64,000 nucleotides of DNA, taken from positions 64,506,006 to 64,570,005 of the forward strand of contig CM061245.1 of the NCBI GenBank assembly GCA_030848705.1, in the 5' to 3' direction. Numbering within the stretch: position 1 is the stretch's first letter; each line of letters opens with the position of its first letter. The notes under the pieces were generated by a model that saw only the letters and a list, made by a program, of their open reading frames with translations, was not told where the DNA came from and made no database searches. The position numbers and the translations under genes are program-made. This stretch comes from Heracleum sosnowskyi (taxonomy: Eukaryota > Streptophyta > Magnoliopsida > Apiales > Apiaceae). Shown here piece by piece: positions 11,348 through 22,277 of this stretch.

Positions 11348-12887
11348 GGTATTATATGAAAGGAAAGGTAAAAGAAAGAATTCTGGTTAGGGAAAACAAT
11401 CGCATCAAAGTTTAAGAGAAACTACCACTTGAACAATAAGTGGAGGGAATAGACACTTGCCTTATCAAGGAGACAACTAGGGTTCTTCTTTTCCTATCTG
11501 AGCTAGCTCCTTTCCCGGTCGCCTACTTGGACCTATAAAAGAATTTAGCTCCACTTAGTACCTTAACTTAGCTTTTCCCCTCAGTCTTTACGTAGTCTAC
11601 AAATAGATTTAAATTCTACCCTTGCGATACATATATTTATCATAGTCATGCAACCCATGTAATCACATATCACTCTTATGGAAAAACTTTAGGAAAAAAT
11701 ATATTTTATTAACACATACTAACTCTTTACAACTTATAGATATAAATATGCAAAGATCAAAGTTATAGCATGCTTATCTCTAAATTTCAAATAATATATA
11801 CTCACGTTAACTCTTGGCATAATCCGAGTATAACACTTGCACATAGCATATTGCTAATCACCCATTTACACCACACCAAAAACTCATGAACTCAAACTTG
11901 TAGACAAATCAGAGAGCTTTCCAAAATGATAAGAACATCAAAATGATGAAGTAATGAATTTAGAAACAATTAGAACGCGGACTTGTCAAAACAGATTTGA
12001 CGCAGCCCTGAATAGTTCCAAAGATTACAAATTTTCAGTATAAGGATGGACTCAAATGAAAAAGTGTAAAACATAGAAGTTATAGACCATTCCGAGACCT
12101 TCCAGAATGGTAAGGCTCATAATTTTTGAACACGTATTCGATTAACTACGATTTTTCCAAGTTCAAGGATCATAATCCCGAAGTCAATATAGATGGTTAC
12201 ATAAACTGCAGAAAAACTCATACTTGCAAGCAAAGTCTCAGAACACTTAAAGAATAAGAGTTGAAGATAATCGAATTATCTTTCCAGAGAGTCGAGAATC
12301 ATCATCATATGATAAACGAGGCATGAGATACGAATTTAACAAGGTACATACACAACCTATTCAAGAATTTAACTAGAACTACACCAAAACTCACATGCAA
12401 TGCTTTATTCATACTCTAACATTGATAGAACCTATTTATAAACATAGAAACCATTAAAACAACCCATGAGCTCACTTTGAGTTCATTGCCCATGGATGGG
12501 TTTGTCTTGGATGAGCCCTAAAACTTATGGGTCTTCATCAAGAACAACCCCTAAACACTTATCCACCATTGCATGTAATAAAAAAGGTCAAGAGCCTCAT
12601 CTTTGTAAAATTTCAGTTTTGAGAAAGAAAACAAAACTCAAAAATGTTGGTAGGAATAGATAGAGGGTTGAAAGAGGGTCATTTTAGTTACAAGAACACA
12701 CAATTTGGTGAAGAAATTACCTTGAAATAAGAGGTTGAAGTTTGAGTTTTTAATGGAGGTTTGGGGAAGATGATGGTCTCGGGGAAATGGAGAAGAAGAG
12801 GGGAGGGGGAGAGCCGAGAGAGAAAAATGAGAGATAGAAGTGGGTGGGCTTTGTGAAATAGTGGAAAATAAATGGAGTGGGGCAAGG

Positions 12888-12895
12888 CTTTTATA
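12888..12895 (-). promoter_or_regulatory. Element 2 LTR TATA box
   Basis: The minus strand reads ATATAAAAGCC about 610 bp into the LTR, and the same sequence is in the 3' LTR near 3849. Spacing would put the transcript start near 12860. Confidence 0.55.
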
Positions 12896-13544
12896 TGAGT
12901 CTTTTTGATAGTGGATTTTGAGGATTTACATAACTAACCTTCTAGCATGAATAAAAAGGAGTTTGGCCAAGGCTAGTGATGTAATTTCATAATTAAAAGT
13001 AGAGTATTATTTCTAAATAAGAAATCATGTTGCTAGTTGGTGAATAAATAAAATTCACTTGAATATTTATATAAAATCACCATTAATAAAATAATTGAAA
13101 AAAATCCAAGTATGGAAAAAAAATTGAATATACTTGTATCACTAAATATTCTAAATTTAATAATAACTTGTGGCACATGAAAATTATTAAAATATAATAA
13201 AGAAATATTTTTATCTACATAAATAAAATACAATTTCCACATGAATCACTTTGTCACCACTCAATATTAATAACAATAAAATATTAGAAGTAAGAATCTC
13301 AAATGCTATAATTAGTCATGAAACAATACTTACAATTCTTATTAACATAAATAATTTAAGACAACTCATTCTAATATAAGGAGTCTATTAAACAATTATC
13401 ACACACATAAAAATATAAGGTAGTAAAAAAATAATAAAATAATAAAATTTTTAATCATATTCACATAATGAAATTATTTTATAACCCAAAAATTGTAAGG
13501 CGTTACATCCTTCCCCCTTAAAAGGATTCTGTCCCCAGAATCTA

Positions 13545-14165
13545 TTACGTAAATAACTTAGGGTACTTTTCTAACATCTCACTTTCTAATTCCCAGGTTG
13601 ATTCTTCAACCCTAGGGTTCCTCCATAATACTTTAACTAATACAACTGATTTATTTCTAAGTACTTTCTCACTACGATCTAATATTTGGATTGGCTGCTC
13701 TACATATGACAAGTCGGCTTGGATTTCTATCTGTTCGTACTCAATCACATGCTTCGAGTCAGGATTGTACTTTTTGAGCATTGAGACATGGAATACATTA
13801 TGAATGTGCTGCATATGCGGGGGTAAAGCTAACTCGTATGCGACTCTTCCGACACACTTCAATATCTCAAATGGACCAATAAATCTTGGACTAAGTTATC
13901 CTTTCTTTCCAAATCTTGTTACGCCTTTCCACTGGGACACTTTGAGTAATACCGGTTCACCATCTTCGAAATCAACATTCTTCCTTGCTGGATCTGCATA
14001 TTTCCTTTGTCTATCCTGAGCTGCTAACAACCTCTTCCGGATGAGGTCCATAGTTTCTTTCGTTTGCTGCACCAATTCTAGTTCCAATATCTTGCGCTCT
14101 CCAACTTCGTCCCAACACACTGGGGATCGACATTTTCTTCCGTATAAAGCTTCGTAAGGAGGCAT
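13545..14165 (-). pseudogene. pol: Element 2b integrase C-terminal fragment
   Basis: It aligns codon for codon with the end of Element 2 pol: the MPPYEALYGRKCRSP region, the GPF module and the chromodomain-like tail ending EMLEKYPKLFT. One nonsense codon lies near 13894-13896, where Element 2 has AAA and this copy has TAA; the frame is otherwise kept. The 5' part of the gene is missing because Element 3 splits it at 14180 and Element 4 begins at 17828. A 13-bp PPT (13508-13519) sits between the stop and the LTR. Confidence 0.88.
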
Positions 14166-14174
14166 TCCAATGCT

Positions 14175-14179
14175 GGCGT
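14175..14179. other. Left target duplication of Element 3
   Basis: GGCGT here pairs with GGCAT at 17786-17790. The undisrupted site in Element 2 reads GGCAT, so one base has changed since insertion. Confidence 0.75.
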
Positions 14180-14763
14180 TATAACGACTCAGAAAAACGC
14201 TTGTACAGTATTAATATTTAATAATATTTGAGATATATGATATGTGAATATTGTGTGAAAGGTAGATATTTGAAAATGTGATAATTAGATGTTTACTTGG
14301 TGAATGGTATGGATTAAAATACTTGTGTATGCTTTTAAATGCATTTTATATGAATTTCTTATTAAAAAATAGTTCTTTTTGACCTTCCGGGAATTTTATA
14401 AAATCAACGGAGACTCTTTTTATTGTGAAATCTTTTTCACAACCTTTAGTATATATTCTAGTATTTTCTAAAATTAGTGGAGGAATTTATTTTTGGCTTT
14501 AAGGATTTAAAACTGATTTTATGAGTTAAATGTCCTTTAAGTGATCAAAACTTTGAAAATTCATATTTAATTCAATTTTGATCATAAAAATATTTTAAAA
14601 ATATGGGGGAGTTTGTAAATTCGTATTCTTTGTTTTAAAAATAAAATTTGATTTTTAGATATTATCTTCATTTTATTTCGAATTTTAGAAAGGGTATTAT
14701 GTTGGTTTTGTTTATTAGAAATCGGAATTTTTAATTAGCAAGTTACTAAAATACCCCTGGGCT

Positions 14764-14770
14764 TATAAAA
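14764..14770 (+). promoter_or_regulatory. Family X LTR TATA box (Element 3)
   Basis: TATAAAA lies in GGGCTTATAAAACCCC, followed 25-50 bp later by a pyrimidine-rich start region. Element 8 has the same arrangement on the minus strand at 55411-55420. Confidence 0.65.
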
Positions 14771-14814
14771 CCCCAGCAATCAGTTTTTCCCCTTTTCTTC
14801 TTTCACCGTTCATC

Positions 14815-14945
14815 ACTCTCTCTTCTCTCTTTCTCTCGAGTCTCTCTCTCTCTCGGCTATCTCTCTCTCTCGATTTCTCTTCTCTGTAAAAATCTCTCTC
14901 TCTCTGTAAAATCTCTCTCCCTCATTCTCTCTCATTCTCTCAATT
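14815..14945 (+). repeat. CT-rich microsatellite at the LTR start region
   Basis: About 130 bp of CTCTCT/TCTCTC with short interruptions, just downstream of the TATA box. Plant promoters often carry such pyrimidine patches near transcription starts. The corresponding tract in Element 8 (55300-55385 as GA) is shorter. Confidence 0.8.
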
Positions 14946-16314
14946 ATATTGATGATTATATGTATATATATAATCGTGTATGTGTGTGAGTGTATGGCCG
15001 TGTGTATATGTGTGTGTATCGGTTTTGCATGCAAAGGATTTTGGCGATTTTGATTTTGATTCAATCCCGAACCTTTGTTTTGTGATGATTCCGTGATAAG
15101 GAGATTGTTTGATTTGTATTGGTGAGGTTTGTTGAAGGAAACCCGATTTTTCGGGCACCTCCAAATCATGCCGCCGTCGGCAATGAGCTCCGGCGAGCCG
15201 ACGGGGACGATGATGACGCTTTTGAGTCCGATTATTGTGTTAATACAAGTATTTAGTGGAGTTATGAATTGCATGTTGAAAAACCGAAGTGCATGTATAT
15301 ATTTTCAATTTTTCCCCTTTTGTAAAATTAGTTTGAAATTGTTGGTGTTGAGGTTTGATTGTTAATCTCGATTTTACGGTGATTGCATGTTAAATTAATT
15401 GTGTTAAGATAGATAGTTCGGAAATTTTGATGCTAAAGGTTTTGATTTGGTGATGTTAGTGAAGTTCCAAGTATTTGAATTGTTAACTTGTTAATTTGGG
15501 TATTTGATAAATGCATGTATAAGTTTAGTAATTTCTTGAGAACATAAGTATTAGTTTTGATATTGGATGGTTGGTTGTAGTAGAGATTATGTTTGGGTTG
15601 GTTTTGTATAGAAAAACATCATGCTGAATTTTCCAGAAAAACTGCCTGTTCTGTTTTGTTTGTTGGCATATGGTTGCTGCCTGTTTTAGACAGAGAGCCT
15701 AGGATGTCACTGTGCTAAATTGAATCTAGTTTGTGCACGCGCTAACCTTGTATCAATAGAGTTAACAAATAAAAAGTTATGCTTGTTTTACTAAACGTTG
15801 CGCAGCAGGGATTTTTCTGTGTTTCAGTACCTAGATTATACAGTTCGTTTTTAAACTAAATAAAGTGTTCTGAAGTTGAAACTTTTATGCTAAGTTGAGT
15901 TAGTAATCAGGAAGTAGCCTGTCAAATTTGGTAATTGTTTGATTACTTTTGGAGTTTTGAAAAATGTTTTAGTATAGTATGCGCAGCAGATTTTTCTGTT
16001 TTTGTTGAGATGAAAACATTGTTGCAAAAGTGTTAAGGATATGGTTGGCATGATCAAATTGATTTAAGGAATACCAAGTGTGGTATGATTTGAAAGATAT
16101 ATTATTGTATATATATATATGTATAAGGAGCATGTTATGTGTATTTAAATGACGATGTGAGTTTGTATTGTTGATTGCCTATTACGTGGTTATAATTGTT
16201 TTATGGTATAACTATTATGTGTTTACGCGCTTAGGATGCGTTGGGTGGTTTAGAGTAAAGGATTAGCATTTGAGAAAGAGCGTTCTAAGATAGAATATAT
16301 TCTTTTGTAGAACC

Positions 16315-16384
16315 CAAGGAAGTGGAACTTAGAGAGTTCAAGGAAGTGGAACTTAGAGAGTTCAAGGAAGGGGGACTTAGAGAT
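16315..16384 (+). repeat. 24-bp tandem repeat, three copies
   Basis: The unit CAAGGAAGTGGAACTTAGAG (+AGTT) occurs twice perfectly and once with changes. Confidence 0.85.
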
Positions 16385-16991
16385 AAAGGAAAGACTAAGG
16401 TGGAGAATCAGTGATTGTTCATTACCCCTTTTAGCTACTTAAGGCAAGTAATACAAACTTGCTTTCGTATTTCGATTCCATTGTTTCTTTTTGACATATA
16501 TGAATTGTTACCTTGCATTGATATACCTTTAATTTTGAAAACACTTATTGTTCATTGATAACCCATATCTTTGTTCATATAAACCATGTTGAACTGTATA
16601 CCATGCTTTGTTTAGTTCTTTATCCTTAAACCTTTATACACTGTTCATATCCATGAATTGAAACCTAACGACCTATGATTCTATAACCTGAACTTGATCA
16701 TATACTTGTGCATTCCCTTTTTTACTTGAAAGTGAATACCCCTAACTCTCATTCTAGTACATTTCCAGAACAGACCCGACGATAAATATTTCTGATATTC
16801 CACTAACAGAAATCCAGATTGTTTTGATTGAACTTATCTGATTTCCAAAAGACTTCTTTATATCTGAATATGTTTTAAAAAGGAATAAAGTTTAGACTTA
16901 TTTAAATTCTGATTTATGGTTTCCACGGATTCCAAAGATTGGAGGCGTAAGAGGCCGAGTAACGCCGGTCCAGCACTTTTTAATTATAATA

Positions 16992-17135
16992 AATGGACTA
17001 GGGATGGACTAGTCTAAAGGCCAATGTGTTGCCTAATGGGACCCAATACAAGGACCAGAGGGACTGTGTGTCCGGTATGGGGACTTTACGTGGCTGATCA
17101 CCCGTATTGTCCGGTGCGTTGTGAAAAATCTCCAA
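16992..17135 (+). other. Conserved GC-rich core of family X LTR
   Basis: A block running from GGACTAGGGATGGACTAG through TGTGTCCGGTATGGGGAC to GTGCGTTGTGAAAAATC is kept almost unchanged in all four X LTRs (also near 52704-52855, 57820-57970 and 62751-62905, reverse orientation). It stands out from AT-rich surroundings. A short ORF (...GPNTRTRGTVCPVWGLYV...) is open in all four, probably because the DNA is conserved. The role is unknown. Confidence 0.7.
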
Positions 17136-17785
17136 AAATTACTTATTGTTTTCTTGAAACGGATATCTTGATAATGAAATTGGTTTACCCTTTGAAATTG
17201 CATATTTATGCCATTGTTCCGATAATTCCTTAATATGGATTCTGCTAAAACCATGCTATATATATTGATGTTGGAAACTGTTTTGAAACTGTATATTCAA
17301 TTCATTGTTCTGATAATCCCTTGATACGGATTTTGCTATACCCATGTCATATATATTGATATTGGAACTGTTTCCCAGTGGATAACTATTTGGTCATATT
17401 ATTACTTGCTGGGCATTTGGCTCATTCTTTTTCCCTATTCTAACCCACAGTGAAACGAGAAGATGGTACGTACTTTTCAGACAGCTAGGAAGTCTTCTTA
17501 TAGGGTTGTTTTTGGGATGCCAGCTCAGGTAGGTGATGGCCATATCTAGAAGGTGTTTTGTAATAGAGAACGTAGAACTTTTAAGACATGGATGTAATAA
17601 CTTTTGAGACTTATGTTTATGTATTAATGAATTAGATAGTGGATGCTTGTTTCACACCATCAACTGTTGAGATCCTTTGGTAGAGTTGGGGTCTAGTCTG
17701 CATGTTTATATTATTGTTTACGAGTTTATTGTATAGAGTTTGTAGTGACTCCCCGATCATGACCCCAGATCGGGAGGGCGTCACA

Positions 17786-17790
17786 GGCAT
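17786..17790. other. Right target duplication of Element 3
   Basis: GGCAT, matching the undisrupted site in Element 2 integrase. Confidence 0.75.
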
Positions 17791-17838
17791 GATAACTATT
17801 GTTGTACGAGAATTCTACTAGGGGCAATAATACTAACA

Positions 17839-17964
17839 ATCTCCCACTTGCACTAGAGCCAATATCCCATGTATCCAATACATTTGGAACTAGTGTGACT
17901 TACATGCTTCTGCCGCGACAAAGCCTTAGTCAGTGGTTCTGCAATATTATCAATAGTATGCACT
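17839..17964 (-). pseudogene. pol: Element 4 RNase H C-terminal end and PPT
   Basis: The PPT GCAAGTGGGAGAT (17839-17851) abuts the LTR stub. Upstream on the minus strand the frame reads the typical copia RNase H tail (DNIAEPLTKALSRQKH). The gene continues at 29889 on the far side of Element 5. Bases 50473-50746 carry a second copy of this stretch, about 98% identical by eye. Confidence 0.8.
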
Positions 17965-17969
17965 TTACA
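17965..17969. other. Left target duplication of Element 5
   Basis: TTACA, repeated at 29889-29893. The unbroken site at about 50600 reads CACTTTACATATAAG. Confidence 0.92.
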
Positions 17970-18464
17970 TGTTAGGCCGAATACAGTATAATCAAATATA
18001 TATGAGAATAACAATAATCAAGAACACTGTTTATGAATCAATAAACTGTAATTGTATTAACAGCTTCTCTCTTTATGATGTTAATGAATCACAAAGAGCT
18101 TCTAGGTTACAAGAATAATAATTCTATGTTCGCGTCCCTTCTAGGGATAACCTATCTGTGTTTATATAGTACACAGTTACATACAATCCATCTCTAATTG
18201 ATATTCCTATAAGTTAGCTATACAATTCATATCAATTAAGGATTGCTTCTTATCTTCTATTCTGTTTCCTTAGCTGTATCAATATATTCTGCTTCTTTCC
18301 ATCTTCAGAATATATTGCTTCTAGAATATTCAATTCAGCACCGACAGCTAATTCAACTATCACCACGTCAGACTTTAACAAACTCTGACTGGCTTCAATG
18401 TAAACTCTAATTAACACCTGGTACTTAAACACTGATGAGCAAACGTCAGCAATTATATTTAACA
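17970..18464 (-). repeat. Element 5 3' LTR
   Basis: 495 bp, TG...CA ended, bounded by TTACA and the PPT. It differs from the 5' LTR at T/C near 18264 and A/G near 18408. Confidence 0.93.
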
Positions 18465-18478
18465 ATCTCCCCCAACTT
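18465..18478 (-). other. Element 5 polypurine tract
   Basis: The minus strand reads AAGTTGGGGGAGAT directly before the LTR start TGTTAAATATAATTG. Confidence 0.85.
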
Positions 18479-18609
18479 GTTCATACTAAAATGTACAAGT
18501 TAAAAAGATAATTGATGATGTCAAAACATATAACAAATGCAGTGTTTAATATATAACAGAGTTTAACTTTAACTTAGAATAGAAAATTTTAAAAACTTAC
18601 AGTCAGACT

Positions 18610-21600
18610 TTATTTGATTTCTTGAATATCAGGCACTGTCCTGAGATAGTCTGTAAGTAATCTTCTCTCAGCTCTTTCCAGTTCAGCAATCATAATCTCC
18701 TTCAGTTCTTTATACTCTGGATCTCCTTCACCAGTTTGATATATGGCAGCCCTCAGAGAATAAATACTGTTTTTCCTCATTTCATTTCCGAGTTTTATAT
18801 AATATGATTTGTCTGACTCCAAATTGAATTCCAAGACTTTGATACCCAGTGCTGTCTTGAACTTGGCACCATTTCTTTTCATCTCAACAATCTTTCCATC
18901 AGCATCTCTGTACTTAGGAATGTATGCACTAGAAACACCACCTCCAAGAAGCCTTTAGATTTCATCATTCTGTCTTTTATGAGAAGAGCAGCATCATGAG
19001 TACTTTTGTTTTTGATTTTGAGAAGGTATAAAACATACTCAAGCTCTTCCCATAGCTTCAATTGAATATCAGCTTCTCCTATTCTGTATACTCTTCCATC
19101 AGACATGAAGTATAACAAAACCTCTTTCTTCAAACCCCTGTGATAGACCATCTGAACAGATTCCAGTTTATCAAGGCTCTCTTGAGATACCCCAATACCA
19201 GCTTCTACCAGTGAAGTTTGATCTAAAGATCTGTTGTTTATTCTCTTCTCCCTATGTGAACCTAAACCAGACTTATCAAAAGATTCTTTTCCAAGTACAG
19301 TCCTGGTTTGAGAAAAGTCCACAGGTTGAAGTGTCAGAGTTTCATAAAGTGCAGGTCTTAAGAAACCTTTGAGTTGAGGAGCTAGCTGCGTTTGCACAAC
19401 ATGAGCATTGTCAGAGGTTGTTACAACTTTAGTAGAAACATCAACTTGAGCAGCGTCAGAGGTTGATTTAATAAATTTTGATTCAACTTGAGCAATGTCA
19501 GAGGTTGAATAATTCTTCCTTGGTAACTGTCCTTCTTCTACCAGTTTACCCTTGCCCTTATCAGTGTTTGCTATCACAGGCTTCCTTGAGTTTTGCAAAC
19601 TCTGTTGAGTATTCTCTTTGATAGAGATTGCAACCTCCTTCTTTCTAGGAACCTTAGCCTTTTTCTTATAAGTACCAGAATCAATCTTTTTCTTATGTTG
19701 ATCAGCAAGAAGCTTCATCTCAGCATCCATATCTTCCACTGTGGCTTCACCACCATGCTCTTCTAGAAATATCTTAGCAGTAATCTCTTCATCAGTAGTT
19801 GGATTAGATGATATCACTAGACTCTTGAGTCTTGAAGAAGATTGACCACCAGAGTTTATCCTCTCAGAGTTTGTCTGTTTTGACCTTTGTCTCCCTATCT
19901 CTTGAGCAAATTTAGACTTATTCTCTGCTTCTCTACTTCCACCATCAGTAGAATCATCCCTCCGTCTCAAGGTTGGAGTCCTCTTGCATTTGTCCTTTGA
20001 AATAGTCTCCCCCTTTTTGACATCATCAGGTAGAAACACTGAAGTTAATAATTCTAGAGCATTGGAAATGGAGTTCAATTGTGCAGACATTGCAGTCTGA
20101 TTGTCTTCAACTTTAACAAGCCTCTGCTTTATGTCGTCAGAGTCCTTAGCTTGCTGCTTGAACATTGTAGAGTAATATGATCTGTCAAGCTTCAAAGTTG
20201 TATCCCTGATATAAAATTCATTCATAAGATTTGTAAACATCTGTTGATTCTCATCAAATCTATTATTAAGAGATTTGACTTGAACAACAGTTGCCTTTAA
20301 ACTTGCAAGTACATCAGGAGAAGAAATTTTCTTAACAGAATCATCAAGAAAATCAGCAGCCCTCTGTGCAGAAAAGATACAATCTGCAGCTGCCCATCTT
20401 TTGTAGTACATATCCTGAAAATGATCAGCAGTAGCTCGATTGACCTCTCTTTCCTCATCAGAGTTTGCTCGAATATCAGATAACTCCTCTTGTATATCAG
20501 GATGTGAATGAGCAGGACTATCTTCAACATTGTCATCCTCTGCTGTATTCTCTGCAGGAACATTCTCGGCCATTCTTTCTGGATTATCAGAGTGTGCATT
20601 AGTATCAAACTCTGCTTCTTTTTGAACAATCTCAACAACAGATTGTTGCAAAGCTTCAAGAAAAATAATATCCTCAGAGTTTAGCTTATCAGCAGCCTCT
20701 TGTACATTCTCTGCTACAGCTTCATCAAGAATTGGCTCTGTAGCAACTTCTATCCTCTGATCAACCTCCTCACCTTTGTCAGAATGTAAATTGTGAACTG
20801 AAAGAATCTCTGTGTGAGAAGCAACAGAGTCTTCAATGACCAAGGTGGCTTGATCAGCTGCTACATCCTCAGTATCACAAATACTGATAGTAGGATGTGC
20901 ATCTAGAATATCTTCATCAACAAAGAAATCCATTGCCCCAGCTTCATTTTCAAAAACCCTGCTGTCAGAATGATCAGCAGCTTCCTCAACTACATCATCA
21001 CCCTTTGATGTAGGAGCTTCTCTCTGAAAATCCATCATGCCAACATCAGCATTTACTATGTCCTCAGTAGGCACAGGAGTGTCAAAAATCTCCTCTTGAA
21101 GAACAACTTCAGGAGCTACATTTTCCATAGAAACTCTGTCCACATTGACAGCTTCATCCTCCTGAAACTCAACTTCAGGAGTTTCAACAACTTTTGAAGA
21201 AACATTCTCAGCACCAAATAATTGTGCTGCTACCAATCTTCTTTTCCTTTGATGAAGAGTTTCATCATCAGCTTCACTCTCCTCATCAGAATTTGGCATG
21301 TTGGCCCTTCTTTTCTGTAACTTTTTCTTCTGAGGCATACCATCAGTGGTTGATACCCCAGCTTCATTTTCTGATGGCTTCACTCTTGCAGACTTAACAG
21401 CTCTCAACTTAGACTTCTTTGACCTCTGTGATTGAGACACAGAAGGTCCAGCTTCAGAGTTTGCGAGTTGTTGTTGTTGTGATTGGACTAGAAATTGTTG
21501 CACAGACTCAGGCAACAACAAAACACCCACATCACCTTTCTTGTTATCTTTATTAGTTAGATCAGAGAATATGCGTTTATGTAACTTAAAACAAGGAATC

Positions 21601-22277
21601 ACATCATTCTCAGCTATTTCTACCCCAGAAACACATTCAGAGAATATCAACTGACAGAATCGTGCAAAATAAACTACACTTCTATTTTCAGTCATTTTCT
21701 CACCTATATTAGTCAGAACTAGCCTAGCAACATCAAAATTATTTCCATAAAGAAGAGAATACCCGAGTTGCAGACTATCAGTGGGTATTGCATCCCAGTT
21801 TGTGCACTTTTTCCCGAACGCCCTTGTTATGCAGTCGAAAAAGAAACTCCATTCCTTTCTCAAGAGCGGTCGCTTCAATTGACCAATCTTTGTCAGTGGT
21901 CTAGAGTAGCCAATTTCTCTCATCATACGAATCAACTCAGAATCTCCAACAGAAATTGTGAAAGCATTGAAATCCTCAAGGCCCAAAGCATCACGAACAT
22001 TTGTTGGAGTAACTGTAAATTCTTCTTCTTGAAATTCAAAGATTATGGACGGAGACCCAGTCTCTCCTCCATCGTCATAAGTTCATGTCTGCCAAAAAGT
22101 TCTGATTTGAGATGCAGACAGCTTCAATGGTGCAGTTAGAGCAGTGCCAATATCAGAGTTTGACAAGAAATTCTGAATCAAATGAAACGCCTCCGGTGCG
22201 TTCTCATTTGCCAGTGGAGCTGAATAGTTATTAGGGACAAATTCTAACCCAGAAGCAGTAAACATTGTTGTAGCCAT
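18610..22277 (-). pseudogene. Element 5 extra ORF between pol and 3' LTR (envelope position)
   Basis: About 1220 codons start at the ATG at 22277 (MATTMFTASGLEFVPNN). One in-frame TGA lies near 22082-22084 (after FWQT) and a frameshift near 18950; the last part ends at 18610 (...TVPDIQEIK). I do not recognise a characterised family. The first ~260 residues look globular (VTPTNVRDALGLEDF, RKEWSFFFDCITRAFGKK, NWDAIPTDSLQLGYSLLYG). Residues ~260-800 are acidic and low in complexity with many NSE/NSD stretches and a likely coiled-coil part (DDIKQRLVKVEDNQTAMSA). A compact C-terminal domain follows (MKRNGAKFKTALGIKVLEFN). I see no convincing signal peptide or membrane span, so the position suggests the Sirevirus envelope-like ORF but the sequence does not show an envelope protein. 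Confidence 0.8.

Larger units (their letters stand above)
3308..13507 (-). mobile_element. Element 2: chromovirus-like Ty3/gypsy element, 3' LTR truncated
   Basis: Minus-strand order is 5' LTR (13507-10350), initiator-Met PBS, leader with a small ORF, gag-pol (9242-4506), PPT, 3' LTR (4467-3308). The 3' LTR is cut by Element 1. The internal region is 5882 bp. The 3' LTR piece and the matching part of the 5' LTR differ at roughly 16 sites over 1160 bp by my reading, so the insertion is older than Elements 5 and 6. The chromodomain-like end of integrase and the domain order protease-RT-RNase H-integrase place it among chromoviruses, possibly the Tekay/Del lineage. Confidence 0.85.
10350..13507 (-). 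repeat. Element 2 5' LTR, shared with Element 2b
   Basis: This 3158-bp LTR opens TGTGACGCCCCGAC on the plus strand at the PBS side and closes GGCGTTACA. It is unusual in being followed not by host DNA but by a PPT and integrase 3' end (13508 onwards), so it serves as 5' LTR of Element 2 and 3' LTR of Element 2b. The stretch near 10940-10960 (AGGCAACATATTGGCC) resembles the conserved core of family X LTRs. Short ORFs inside it look like chance. Confidence 0.85.
14180..17785 (+). mobile_element. Element 3: solo LTR of family X (3606 bp)
   Basis: It opens TATAACGACTCAG and closes GGGCGTCACA, is flanked by a near-perfect 5-bp duplication, and splits Element 2b integrase. No internal sequence or PBS follows, so it is a solo LTR left by LTR-LTR recombination. 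Orientation is from homology to Element 8, where a PPT precedes the TATAACG end. It carries a TATA box, a long CT tract, a 24-bp tandem repeat and the conserved GC-rich core. The ORFs near 14813-15365 are chance frames over the CT tract and its neighbourhood. Confidence 0.85.
13508..17827 (-). mobile_element. Element 2b: second internal region fused to the Element 2 LTR
   Basis: Bases 13508-14179 plus 17786-17827 match Element 2 from its PPT into integrase (about 4468-5190). They are interrupted by a solo LTR and then cut off where Element 4 begins. The arrangement internal-LTR-internal on one strand is the product expected from unequal recombination between LTRs of related copies. Only about 710 bp of Element 2b remain. 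Confidence 0.8.

Noticed and set aside
14813..15365. ORFs over the CT-rich part of Element 3, rich in RERE-type or HTHT repeats
   Set aside because: Low-complexity translation of a CT/GT microsatellite; the frame is not kept in Element 8.
17024..17254. Short ORF open in all four family X LTR cores
   Set aside because: It is open on the conserved core, but on the opposite side of the core other frames are open as well and no protein family is evident. DNA-level conservation is the simpler reason, so it is kept as a finding about the core rather than called as a gene.
20297..20659. 120-codon minus-strand ORF within the extra ORF of Element 5
   Set aside because: It is a shadow in another frame of the longer ORF and has Leu/Ile-rich translation typical of the wrong frame.
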